A stretch of DNA of 64,000 nucleotides from Pachyseris speciosa (lineage: Eukaryota > Cnidaria > Anthozoa > Scleractinia > Pachyseridae), in contig JAEMWC010000978.1 in NCBI GenBank assembly GCA_016490735.1, positions 112,001-176,000 of the forward strand, written 5' to 3'. The position numbers were made by a program, and so were the translations under genes. The stretch's first letter is position 1; the number at the start of each line of letters is the position of its first letter. Positions 1 through 11,160 of this stretch are shown in pieces. The notes under the pieces were generated by a model. That model was not told the DNA's origin, searched no databases, and was given only the letters and a program-made list of their open reading frames with translations.

Positions 1-762
1 CACATATGCAAATATTCAGTTCATGTCAACACAACACACATCTTCGCTTCCGGCTTACCGATCACGTCTATGAATAACAAAGACGAAAAGTTCTTCCAAC
101 CAAGAGTGTATTCAAATCAACATTAAATTTGCTTATAGGAGCAAAAAAGCTTTCGGTTTTCTTGCGTACGTGCAAACGTGTTGTCTGTGCACATGTACAT
201 GCTTCACCTCCCTGCAAACGATCACTCGGATGGCAAATAGTGCCGTTTTGCAAACATTTGCAAGCCGATATCATATTATTTTAGCTCAAATCATCACTCA
301 AGCAATTTGTAAAAATCAAATTAAAATTTCACCATCTCGTACCATCCCTTAAGTCCACGGTTAAGAATTTTGTAGGTTGTGTTTTGGATATCGAGGGAAT
401 CTAAACGCGAAACGGCTTTTCGCCGCTTTTAAGACCTCCATGTCCTCTTTTCTGACCGCTGATTAAACTATGTGGTGAGCAGATCACACGGGCATTTGAC
501 GTATTTCAGGAATTCAAAATGGCGACGAAAAGGTTGTCCCGTCCAAAGGAATCTTTTGGTATTCAGGATACCCAAGAAACCACAGGACCACCAAGAGATT
601 AGAAAGCGTTCTCCTTCGTCAAACGCAATTATAATATTGTAAGTAATTTGTATATATACACGCGTTTTGGCCTCTGGGTCAAAACCCTGCGAGGGCAACA
701 AGCTAAAAGATAGTGTTTCTGTTTAAGGGATTCGACACCAACTTGAGGTCGTTTTGAGTGAC
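1..762. other. Intergenic, nothing recognised
   Basis: Short ORFs on both strands only, with no domain or coding pattern that I recognise. Confidence 0.5.
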
Positions 763-765
763 TTA

Positions 766-1209
766 AGCCCCGTTCAAACGGTCATGATAGTTGATGATTG
801 TTTCAACTATCATTCACTATCAATATCATGTCTGCGTTCAAACGGCAAAAACTATCATCAACTATCATGTCGAATTTGAACATGTTCCAACTGCATGATA
901 GTTGATGATAGTCGGTGATACTGCATGATAATTCGTGTTCAAACGCGCATAATAGTTAAACTTAACATCGACTATCATCAAACGGCGGATGATAGACGAT
1001 GATAGTAACTATCATCAACTATCATGCGCGCGGTCAAACGGCGAAAACTATCATCGACTATCATGAGATTTTTGAGCAGGTTCAAAGTGAATGATAGTTG
1101 ATGATAGTCGGTAATAGTACATGATAGTTTGTGTTCAAACGCGCGTGATAGTTACTATCATCGACTATCATCGACTATCATCAGCTATCATTATCGTTTG
1201 AACGGGGCT
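766..1209. mobile_element. MITE with TTA target duplication (PIF/Harbinger-like)
   Basis: Ends are AGCCCCGTTCAAACG and its reverse complement, flanked by TTA at 763-765 and 1210-1212. The interior is built from many copies of ATGATAGTTGATGATAGT and its inverse, so nearly the whole element can fold. TTA duplications fit PIF/Harbinger. No coding capacity. Confidence 0.8.
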
Positions 1210-1404
1210 TTATGCCGCAACATTTCGAAACCGTCGGAAATCATCGCAATGTTTGGAAGTCGTCGGAAATTTGGATGAGGTGGATACTAAAATCTCACGC
1301 ATTTGACTTAGAAAAAGCTGGCGGGTAGAGAATAGTCATTCCCTAAAAACGGTTGAAAGCCTTCATAAAGGCAGACAGAGTAAATCGTATGTGCCACTTC
1401 TTCA

Positions 1405-1600
1405 GTTACAGTCGAACCCCTATTTAATGGCCACTGCCTGTTAGGCGGCAAGTAATCGAAGTCGCTATCAGGCTTCTTCTATTGTTTTTTGTTTCCTTAA
1501 GAGACCAGCCGTCATTAATTAAGCGACCACTAACCACCGATTTCCGTTGTGTTTACCACATATTTTCATTAATTACTCGCGAATTTCAGGTACCTGGCAT
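1405..1600. repeat. Degenerate TA-element terminus
   Basis: TTACAGTCGAACCCCTATTT and TTAGGCGGC resemble the ends of the TA-flanked element at 4,472-5,525 but no partner end is clear. Confidence 0.35.
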
Positions 1601-1693
1601 CTTATTGGCCTAACCTGGCCTACTGGGCCTGCTATTTCCTAAAACGCGAGGGCCGCTGCTTTCGTGGCCTGCATACATGCTCTTCCTTTGGGC

Positions 1694-1870
1694 AATACAC
1701 CATTTTGCTAATGGTCAGTTCCAGGTGAATTGTGGGTAGATCCAGTCCTTTGTGTGGGCAAACGGCCATTTCAGGACCTAATTTGAAATTGTAATTTTGA
1801 TCGATTGCCCCCACAAAGGACAGAATCTACCCACAATTCACCAGGAACTGATTTAGCAAAATGGTGTATT
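1694..1870. repeat. Short inverted repeat (hairpin)
   Basis: Arms of about 65 bp (AATACACCATTTTGCT..., GAATTGTGGGTAGAT...) recur inverted after a spacer of about 55 bp. Likely a small palindromic MITE. Confidence 0.65.
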
Positions 1871-2433
1871 CAGAGAGGATTTTTGCTGGCCCACGGCCAA
1901 AAGCGAAGGGATTGAGGCGAGCCCAAATGAAGAGCCTGTATGCGGGCTACTACTGTCGAAACTCTACGGTAAAATAATGCGAGGCTGCTCTCAAAGGTGA
2001 CTTGTTGTATGTGTCAGCTCTAAGGAAGAAGTGATATCCTTGACAGACGCACATCCTGGAAAAACAAAAACAGAACTTACCTCGGCGTCCAGGCACGTAG
2101 CATAACAGCCCGTTACACACACACAAAGAAAGACGATGTGTATTTTTTGGTTTGTCAGTCAGGCCACAATTGCCCGCAGTCATCGAACGAAAAGTTTTAG
2201 AACACATTCTCTCAGGGCTATTCTGGTTATTATTGTTTGGGAATAAGTGAATAGGCAGGGTTTCCAAAAAAGGCACATTCCGTAAACGGAATCTTGCATG
2301 GCGGTGACCTGGGACCAGCGCACAGAATAAAACTGGAGCGAGGCTTTCCAGAGCTACGTCACAAGTACGTCGGATTGCGCACGATTTCCCCAAACAAACG
2401 CATTCTATTCTTTTAAAACTACAATTCATTTAA

Positions 2434-3380
2434 GGTGGCTCCCAGCTCCCTAGAGTATTTATGAATACCGTCCCTATAGGGCGCGAGCTACAAAAGGAAA
2501 CCTAGCAAATTTCTGTTAAAGTTTTCCCTGAAGAGATTTACCAAATGGGTACTGATATAACAAGGCTTAGTTTGGATTAAGACCGTTACCATGGCAACAT
2601 CACATCTAATGACAGGCAGATATATTTTTATTTTTAGCCTAAATTCCTTAATATTTATTTATTTATATATTTATTTTTGCCGAAAGATTGCTTATAAGGA
2701 ATCTTTCAGGATTTTGGGAACAAACAATGTTAATCCGGGCTGTTTGTTTGACAAGTATCAGCGATCGCGAGTAGCTCAGTCCTGATCCGTTTGACAGATC
2801 AGTGGCTTTGGTCCTTCAGGAAGGCAAAGGCTTTTGTAGACAGTTTGTCAATGCATAGCTATCTGGAAGAGCTCAAGAATTCCCCTTTGAGGAATATGCA
2901 TTGTCCTTCGGCCACAAGTATTACAATATTATGTTGAGTTATGAAATATAACTGTCAAATGTCCGTGCACAAAAATGGATGTTTTGATAGATTCTAAATA
3001 CGTTGCCACCATTTAATTGACAATTCCGTGGACAAGGTTACCCGCGATAACCTTCAGCAGTATTAAACTCGGTGTACTATCCAATACCAGTAATCACATG
3101 TCCTCTCGGAGGACTATTTTTTCTAAATATATTCGATTAGCTCTGACAGATTTTAACAAAAATAAGGTATTTTTTAGGAACTGTATGTGGTTAGAACTGA
3201 GCCAATTTTAAAAACAAATTGCCAAAGGGAACGCGAGAAAATTAGCAGTTAATTTTACAGATTTGGTCAGGCTGACGTCACAAAAATCAGAAAAACACGC
3301 GCGTTTCAGGCTTTAGCGCGAGTCCTCGCGCCAAACTAGTGCCCAGCTTGCGCACGGTCTTAAAACTCTAGGGAGCCTCC
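2434..3380. mobile_element. Non-autonomous DNA transposon with TTAA duplication
   Basis: TTAA at 2430-2433 and 3381-3384. Ends GGTGGCTCCC..CCTAGAGT and ACTCTAGGGAGCCTCC are inverted copies with a 4-bp difference. TTAA duplication fits piggyBac or Kolobok. No transposase seen. Confidence 0.65.
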
Positions 3381-3384
3381 TTAA

Positions 3385-4469
3385 CTTGACGTTTCGAATT
3401 AATGTTATAACACGCATCTCAGTTCAGAAGTGACAGTTATAAAAATGTGGGCGAATTTAAACCATGTGTGGTTCGTGTGTCATGTTTATAACCGCAGTTT
3501 ATTTTCTATTTCTGTTAAAGCTAAATGGGCGAAGAAGGAAGAGTTCATATGAAAAAGTAAAAACTCATTCGTATTTAGAAGAAATCGGACTCTGTTCATT
3601 CTACTATCTGGATGAATTAGCTATGGAGAGCTATTCATCAACAAAGTCAGTGACAGTTCATATAACTGACCTGCCAGGGCCATAACTACTTTTAATTCAT
3701 CTCTGAGTATTTGTAGAACTTCACTGACACCTTGCTTTCCCTGAAACGAAGAATACCAAATGTTTTTTTAACCGTGAGGTAGCATAACAAAAAATTATTC
3801 CGAGTACTGCCTATAATGCTACTATAACAACATAGTGGCCAAAGTTCGCACCTGCGTACCAGATACTTTATGTCACTTGATAGCCGCTTAAAGAAAAGAA
3901 AAAAGTTCATGACATTTACGCTAGGAATAAAAAGGATTGTGTTGTACCTTGTTAACAAGTCCCCAGATAAAAGGCCTTCCTACAAACACTGCTCGAGCAC
4001 GGGGCAAGGGCTTTTAATACATCAGTTCCCAGTCTCACGCCACCATCCATATACACTTCGACTCCAGTCCCTTGCACAGCTTTCACTATCTTTGGCAACA
4101 CTTCAATCTAAACAAAGCAAAACAACTTTTATCATTAGAATGTTTCATGAAGTAAACTATTTAGTTGCATTTCTTTTTGATATTCACTTTCGCTTCGCTT
4201 TGTTTCTTCTTATCGAGGCCGTCGCCTTCACAGAAATGTTGTGTCGGTTTAACGTTTCAGTGTTGTATGAACGAATGAAAGCAATTTTATTTACAGAGGG
4301 TAGAAAAAAAAAAAACTACTGTTATTCGGCTCTCACTTCAATCAATATCGTCTAGCATTTCACAATTTGTTGCGCGCCCATAGAATACATTATCTTTTAG
4401 AAAGAATGTTATTGTTTTTTACAGAGCATTGTTAGATTGTTTCCAAAAACTCGGAGTGCAAATACTACT
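3385..4469. other. Intergenic, nothing recognised
   Basis: AT-rich sequence with short ORFs only; no domain, repeat pair or RNA gene identified. Confidence 0.45.
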
Positions 4470-4471
4470 TA

Positions 4472-5525
4472 CAGTCAAACCTCTATTAAGCGGTCACCCT
4501 TGGGAAAGAGCCAACTGACCGCTTAATAGAGGTTGACCGCTTAAAAGAGGTTTTCCAAAATTTAGATATAATATGGTTAAAATGGAACCATGGCATTTAT
4601 ATAGTATGTTGTATCGGGTTAACAACAACAGTGACACAAAATATGAGAAAAACGTCAAGTAACTTCATGTCCAAGGAAGTTCACGCCTAAACTTCTAATG
4701 TTCTTTGTAAGGCAATCGTCTTTGTTGTAAACCACAGGGACACCCAACGACACGTTTCGGTAGATATCTGTTCGGTGGAGGGTAGTTCGCCTTAGGCTTT
4801 CGGCGTCGATTAAAGAGTAGCCTCGGATTTTCGTTAGTAAAACGTGGCCTAAAAGATTCGTAATGTGGAAATCATAGCCCTGAGGTTTTCGGAAAGGTCG
4901 TTATTGCTGTTTTTGGCAGTCAAAAACGTCAGCTAGCATTTTCGGAAAGAAAAATGGTTTCCTAGAAAGTTAACTTCAGCTAGGATTTTCTCAAAGGAGG
5001 ATTTTGTTCCCTAACATTTTCGGGCAATTAAAATTTCAGCTAGGGAATCCGAACAGATGAAATTCTTCTAGCTATTGAAAACACCACTTTAAACATACTT
5101 CAAACACCATAAGGTACTTAAAAATATCTCTCTATAGCTTTTGGCTGATTTGGCTCGTTGGGTGCCCCTGAAACCACATTAATAAAGTACAGTTTTGGCA
5201 TTCGACATGAACCACTCTTACGCTGATGGTATGTATATTATGTTGTGTTTAATGACCTTTTAAAAGACAATGGACCTGGTTCGCGTATCGTGGTGTGAAA
5301 ATATCGCATTGTTATTGACTACGTGACCGCTTAATAGAGGTAAAATACAATAAAATAAGCCAATTGGGAATTCTAAATGGTGACCGCGTCCGCTTAATAG
5401 AGATGACCGCTTAATAGAGGTCAAATTTACAGTAAATAAGGGGACCAGTTTATGGGAATTTGATAAGTGTCCGTTTAATAGAGGGTGACCGCTTAATAGA
5501 GGGCCGCTTAATAGAGGTTTGACTG
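4472..5525. mobile_element. TA-flanked transposon (Tc1/mariner-like), non-autonomous
   Basis: Ends CAGTCAAACCTCTATTAAG and its inverse, flanked by TA at 4470-4471 and 5526-5527. Several internal copies of GACCGCTTAATAGAGG in both orientations enlarge the termini. A 436-bp MITE is nested inside at 4735-5170. Confidence 0.75.
4735..5170 (+). mobile_element. 436-bp MITE family, copy 1 (6-bp target duplication)
   Basis: Termini CAGGGACACCCAACGA and TCGTTGGGTGCCCCTG, flanked by AAACCA on both sides. Two other copies lie at 6406-6826 and 9671-10106. A 6-bp duplication is unusual for the large DNA transposon superfamilies. Confidence 0.82.
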
Positions 5526-5527
5526 TA

Positions 5528-6296
5528 ATTCCGTGACGAACTCTAAAAGACAAACAAGAATCTTTACTTGTACTACGTTAATTCTGCTCAGTTCCAGTTC
5601 ACAAATCAGCATGAGGGTTTTATGGCTGATAATAGACGCCATGAGTGAGACGTTAGCTGGAGCGTTATTGCGACCTCAGTCTCAGTGACTAGGAACGGCG
5701 TAAGTGACACAATCGCTGCAGCTCGTGTTCCACGTTTTCTTTCTTGCCACAGGTTAAGGTTATCTGTAAGCTATTGGGGACCTTTAGATTTGAGTACGAG
5801 TACAAAATCGACAGGAGTGCGGCTTTCAAATTTCAAACCACTCGCTTTCCCTTATTGCTTACCAACAGACAAGGAAATTGTAGAAACGAAATTGATGTCA
5901 CAAGTAATTATTTACAGCGCGCGAACAAGATTAGAAACGTACGGTCGCCCCCTTACTCAATATTGTTCTCGTGCTCAAATCTTAAGGCCCCTCACTAGGG
6001 AGCTAAAGCAACGACGACAGCATCGGGAACGAAAATGTCATTTCAAAATATAGTTCTCGTTATTGTGCCTTTTCGCGATTATTCCAACTCATTCAACTTG
6101 TCAAGAGCTGTCAAATATAAACGCAAACTATAACATTGGTCTTATTATATTGTTCCAATTAAAATACATTAAATGCGGCCACCCCCTATTAGGCGGCCAG
6201 TTCTTCTATTGTTTTTTTTTTACTTCTGTTAATGGGCCACTATAATCCATACCCCCGAGGGAGTCCGCTTAAAAGGGGTTGAACTGTAGAGGGATT

Positions 6297-6332
<36 letters not shown>

Positions 6333-6405
6333 GGAGTGAAACACGAAAATTTGGCTTATCAACGGAGTTGATAAACCAAATGTTCGTTGAACTGTAGACT
6401 TTGAT
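5528..6405. other. Intergenic with partial TA-element repeat
   Basis: No gene recognised. Around 6,170-6,290 GGCCACCCCCTATTAGGCGG and AAAAGGGGTTGAACTGTA resemble decayed ends of the 4,472-5,525 family. Confidence 0.4.
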
Positions 6406-6826
6406 CAGGAGCACCCAGCGAGCTAAATCAAGCAAAAGCTATAGAAAGGCATTTTTAAGTATCTTATGGTGTTTAAAGTCTGTTTAAAGTGTTTTCGTAA
6501 GCTAGAAGAAGTTCATCTGTTCGGATCCGCTAGCTGAAATTTTTATTGCCCGAAAATGTTAGAAATCTTCCTTTTAGAAGCTGAAATGAACTTTCAACGA
6601 ACTTTCTAGGGAACTATTTTCTTTCCGAAAATGCTAGCTGGCGTTTTTGACAGCAATTAGGACCTTTCCGAAAACCTCAGGGGCTATGATTTCCCAAATA
6701 CCAATCTTTTAGCCCACGTTTGAGTTACGAAAATCCGAGTGCACTCTTTAATCGACGCCGAAAGCCCAAGGCGAATTACCCTCCACCGAACAGATATCTA
6801 CCGAAACTTGTCGTTGGGTGCCCCTG
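6406..6826 (-). mobile_element. 436-bp MITE family, copy 2, inverted
   Basis: Reverse orientation relative to copy 1. Ends CAGGAGCACCCAGCGA and TCGTTGGGTGCCCCTG; flanks TTTGAT and TTTGTT agree at five of six positions, supporting a 6-bp duplication. Confidence 0.78.
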
Positions 6827-7135
6827 TTTGTTTCTCGGTATCTAGAAACTCGCAAAAGCGAACAACTCAAGAACCACACGACAATAACTTCGGTCACCTG
6901 TCAAAGATTCCGTCTTGGGTTTTAAAGCTTGTGAGCTAAATTCTGGGAATTCTGTGAAGGAAATAATCTGATACTCACAGATTAGCACTTAAGCCCTGGC
7001 AAAACTATCGAACAAAGTTGGATCCAACATCCAACAATGTTGGATGTGAATGTTGAGATAGTGGCAAAACACTATCCAACATTGCTAGACGAAACAAGCT
7101 ACCGGTACAAGTTGGCGCTAAATTTAATTCAAAAC

Positions 7136-7343
7136 ATGGCGCTTAAACGGAAACGAAAAGCGCTTATATAGCGTTACATGTAATGTTTATGGTATAGAGC
7201 TGTTCGAGGACGTAAATGACGGTGTCAGGCGAGTAAAAACCTTGGAATTGTTAAGAGAACGAGCTGAAAAGGGTATGTTCCATGCCGCTCTACAGTTATT
7301 ATTGCAAGTTACACCCGGGATGATTAAGGGGGGACTAACTTAA
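7136..7343 (+). pseudogene. Degenerate coding fragment, possibly transposase N terminus
   Basis: ATG at 7136 gives MALKRKRKALI then stop; one frame over continues ELFEDVNDGVRRVKTLELLR and ERAEKGMFHAALQLL. The style resembles Harbinger transposase N termini but the match is weak. Confidence 0.25.
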
Positions 7344-7924
7344 CTACAAAATGAGCTAACATTGTTGCTATGGAAAGTTCCCAACGCTCATATCTTGGAA
7401 ACCCTAACTTGTACAGGCAAGCTGTCTGGCTATGTTTTTACAATCAACAAGACGCTCTATGAGCGTTAACTCGGGATACTTTTTTGTTCCAGAAGCGGGA
7501 CGCACGCTTTCTGATTCTCGAAACTATCCGGCTAATGGTTTGCTTTTGGGTTCACGTAAGACCTTTTTGTTCACGTTCGAGCAAAGCTCGTTAAACCGTT
7601 TTGAGAGTTGCCATCCATATTCGTTGTCAGCTGTTGTTGTTTACTTCTAGATTAAGTGGCACCATCTGGAGTTTTTTTCCTCTCTGCGAAGCTTGAAAAC
7701 AAACTCGAAAACACAAGGCGAATCGTTTCCGTGTATGTGACATGTTTCTCAGAAGCAATCCAGATGTCGCGCATTGTAAAAAGAACTTGAAATTCAAACT
7801 GCTCTATTTTCAAAACAAAGCGTGTTACTTGGCTTAAATGTCATTTACCTGATGAAGGTAAAAAATCTAAATGTTTAATTTTAGTTTTTTTTTTCTGACG
7901 CACGTGAAAACCAAAAATTCGCAA

Positions 7925-8430
7925 ACTTGTCTCTAAATATAGAACTGTCACAGCGATTGAGTTGTGGTATAATCCGGATCAAATTACATCAAAACAACTT
8001 TGCGATTATCTAAATATAGAACTGTCACAACGTTCTAATTCGAGTCGATACTCACAGCACGTGCGAGGCTTCCAACCTTGTCTTAAATTCGGCAAACCTT
8101 TTCACACGGACAGTCTGTACTGTATTAAAATCCAGCTTCACAACTTTACAAAGATATGTGTAGGAAAATTTGTTCCGCGGTCGAAGTGGATTATTTAACC
8201 TTGAGTGTTCACTTGCGGTCACGTATTAAATGGAAGGTATCACATTACGAAAACAAAATCTGTAATTTTTCTGTCACAGCATTCGATTTCGACTTGTGAT
8301 ATCGATTAGCCGATAAGCACTACACGTGCGAGGCTTCCAACTTTTTCTTAACACTCGGCAAACCTTTTTCACGGGGACAGACTGTGCTGTCTTTATAAAA
8401 TATCTAGCTTCACAACTCAAACACGATGAA
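7925..8430. repeat. Local duplication
   Basis: CTAAATATAGAACTGTCACA occurs at 7931 and 8009; ACGTGCGAGGCTTCCAAC and the GGCAAACCTTTTTCACGG region recur about 265 bp apart (near 8,059 and 8,324). No coding potential seen. Confidence 0.55.
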
Positions 8431-8665
8431 TTTGCATAACTTGTAAACAACCGTCGCGTGATGTTAGCCTTTCGACCTTTGGACTATGTGGTTTGCTTTA
8501 ACCAATGAACACACCGCCACGTGCCTGCTATTGTGCATTGGCCAATCCAAACACCGGAACGTAATTGTATTGTGCATTTTGCTGCACAGGAAAAAAAAAA
8601 AAAAGAAAAAAAAAAAGACTGAAATCTGACACATTTTATAACTCGGTATACTTACAGTATCCCGA

Positions 8666-9194
8666 TTAAAAAGGTTTACAAGATTTTCGAGTCACAACCA
8701 TATTTGGTAAGTCACGTGACCAGAACAGAAAAAGGCCTAAGACTCGCGTGGCGTACACTTCTGGATATCGAAAATGGTGCACAAAATACATTACGTCTGG
8801 CTTTCCTCCAAGAGCATCTGCGTTTTTGTCAACTCTTAGTGTCTTGATATTCCACAATTTTGCAACAGAGCGGAGTTAGGCATAAACAAAACTTTAAGCA
8901 TTCTTTAAACAACGGGTCAACATCTAAAAAGACACCAGAATCTCTAAAATCCTTAAACAAGTTCATCCAGCAGCCGCCTCCACCTTGCCTTAACTTTGAC
9001 CAGTAGGCTTCTATTCTTTGGTTGGCACTACTTCCTTGAAAAATCCTGTTATCGCCTGCTAAATCATCGCCGTCATTATACCTTAATAGCCTCTGGATGG
9101 TGGAAACCCACATGTTTTCCATTCCCTTATCAATCCGAGCCACCCTAGGTACTCCACCTATCTGCTGGACAGTGATTAAAAAAATCAACACCAA
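8666..9194 (-). pseudogene. Integrase-core (rve superfamily) gene remnant, frameshifted
   Basis: Minus-strand frame from 9194 to 8829 reads GGVPRVARIDKGMENMWVST, then LAGDNRIFQGSSANQRIEAY, WSKLRQGGGGCWMNLFKD, ending ECLKFCL. The D of RIDKG and the NQRIE glutamate fit the integrase core found in many uncharacterised fish and cnidarian proteins. A frameshift near 8,840 moves the C-terminal block LRVDKNADALGGKPDVMYF into another frame (8857-8666). N-terminal catalytic parts are absent. Inactive. It may belong to the surrounding TTAA shell or to an older insertion. Confidence 0.7.
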
Positions 9195-9360
9195 TATTCG
9201 GGTTCGGGTTGTTATTGGTTGAACCTACTTTTAGGCAAAGTATACGCCGTGAGAAGCCATCTGCACAGCCATGCAAACAAAATCCATACAGTTTTAGTTT
9301 ATCTCAGCCATCTAAACAGCCTGATATACTAAGCCATATCCAAAGTCGGAAATCCCAATC

Positions 9361-9650
9361 CCGAATTCCGAAATCCGAATTCCGAAGTCTGAAGTCTGAA
9401 GTCTGAAGTCTGAAGTCTGAAGTCTGAAGTCTGAAGTCTGAAGTCTGAAGTCCGAAGTCTGAAGTCCGAAGTCTGAAGTCCGAAGTCTGAAGTCTGAAGT
9501 CTGAAGTCTGAAGTCCGAAGTCTGAAGTCCGAAGTCTGAAGTCCGAAGTCTGAAGTCCGAAGTCTGAAGTCTGAAGTCTGAAGTCTGAAGTCTGAAGTCT
9601 GAAGTCTGAAGTCTGAAGTCTGAAGTCTGAAGTCTGAAGTCTGAAGTCCC
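9361..9650. repeat. Heptanucleotide tandem array (CTGAAGT)n with CCGAAGT variants
   Basis: About 290 bp of a 7-bp unit. C/T variants alternate in patches. Because 7 is not a multiple of 3, every frame reads the same heptapeptide period, which creates spurious ORFs. It abuts the MITE at 9,671. Confidence 0.95.
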
Positions 9651-9670
9651 TCCTCGGCTTTCGTAAAGAA

Positions 9671-10106
9671 CAGGGGCACCCAACGACAAGTTTCGGTAGA
9701 TATCTGTTCGGTGGAGGAGAGTTCGCCTTAGGCTTTCGGCGTTGATTAAAGAGTGCACTCGGATTTTCGTAAGTAAAACGTGGCCTAAAAGATTCGTAAT
9801 GGGGAAATAATAGCCCTGAGGTTTTCGGAAAGGTCGTTATTGCTGTTTTTGGCAGTCAAAAACGTCAGCTAGCATTTTCGGAAAGAAAAATGGTTCCCTA
9901 GAAAGTTAACTTCAGCTAGGATTTTCTCAAAGGAAGATGTTGTTCCCTAACATCTTCGGGTAATTAAAATTTCAGCTAGGGAATCCGAACAGATGAAATT
10001 CTTCTAGCTATTGAAAACATCACTTTAAACAGACTTCAGATACAATAAGGTACTTAAAAATGCCTTTCTACAGCTTTTGGCTGATTTGGCTTGTTGGGTG
10101 CCCCTG
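9671..10106 (+). mobile_element. 436-bp MITE family, copy 3
   Basis: Same length and orientation as copy 1. Ends CAGGGGCACCCAACGA and ..GTTGGGTGCCCCTG; flanks AAAGAA and GAAGAA. It sits exactly at the N terminus of the THAP coding sequence, removing its natural start. Confidence 0.82.
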
Positions 10107-10471
10107 GAAGAATTGGAGTCACAAATGCTGTGCTGCTGCACTGTGTAATAATCGGTCAGATAATCGACCAGATTTAATTTTTCATAATTTTCCCTTGGAT
10201 GAAAACCTAAGAAAAATCTGGGATCGAGAAAATGAAGCGTGGCGACAAAAAATTTGCTTCAAACTCCTCGCTGTTTTGCTGTTCCGAGCATTTCAGTAAA
10301 AAAGACTACAGGAAAAGTCTTGGTGGTAAACGACATGATCTTGTAACAAATGCTGTTCCTTCTATTTTGCCATGGTCAGTTCCGGATAACGATGTCTCTG
10401 AAAGGTCAAAAAGGGTGAAAAGTCGCGAAATTAAGTCGAAGGAATCACTTTTCAGCGGGTCCATCAGATAG
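10107..10471 (+). pseudogene. THAP zinc-finger domain gene, frameshifted and 5'-disrupted
   Basis: Frame one reads NWSHKCCAAALCNNRSDNRP then IFHNFPLDENLRKIWDREN; after a frameshift near 10,230 the frame continues KFASNSSLFCCSEHFSKKDY and ends AVPSILPW. This gives the THAP C2CH ligands (C-x4-C, then C-x2-H in CSEHF), the conserved W and the AVPSI box. THAP domains are sequence-specific DNA binders common in P, Kolobok and ISL2EU transposases. The MITE ending at 10,106 replaces the start codon. No catalytic domain follows before the stop at about 10,471, so only the DNA-binding part survives. Confidence 0.75.
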
Positions 10472-10863
10472 CAAGGCAGGTGAAAACAAATCATTTATCT
10501 GAAGCACTGGTCATCTGGGCTTGGTACATTTTTAATCACGTTCTGCCTCTTTCTAGCTTTGGGGACCATAAATCAGATCTGGACTGTTTGTGCATAATGT
10601 TAGTTAATTTTCGTTATCCAATTATTTCAGTTTAAAGCAACAACGTGTTGAGTTTCCATAGGATGAGCTCTCACATCAGGGTAGTGAGTGTTAGTTTTAG
10701 GTCTTGATGTTCCTCATTATGCGTCTCTGCTTTGGGTTCATTCAATGAGTGGAGGACTTGATATGTGAAAGTGAATATATAATGCTTATAATTACAATTG
10801 TACAACTGAGGTTCTCATATTTAAAATTGATGGAGTGTAATTTCAGAAAATACAGGGGATGAC

Positions 10864-10902
<39 letters not shown>

Positions 10903-11160
10903 CATAAGGTTAGGGTTAGAATTGAGGTTAAATCTCACCCTAACCCTTGCTTGAAATGCAAGTCCTTAGAAATAATGAGTCAAAATCTTCAAAGATAATA
11001 TACTACTTTCATTTTCTCATTGCTAACAATATTCCTTTTACTTTCTATCACTTGCAAACTTTGTATACTTCAGTACATGTTGGAAGCATGATAGTCCCCT
11101 GTCCTCTTTTCAGACATTTTGTCAAAGTCATCTTTAAGTTTTCCATCAATAACATTTTAC
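10472..11160. other. Noncoding remnant with (AAT)n microsatellite
   Basis: No coding segment recognised; (AAT)n at about 10,864-10,901. Confidence 0.5.

Noticed and set aside
3870..4355. 161-codon ORF
   Set aside because: AT-rich with no recognisable motif; composition typical of noncoding DNA.
9312..9758. ORFs with repeating LQTSDFR heptapeptides
   Set aside because: Produced by the 7-bp tandem array, which keeps all three frames open; no evidence of a gene.
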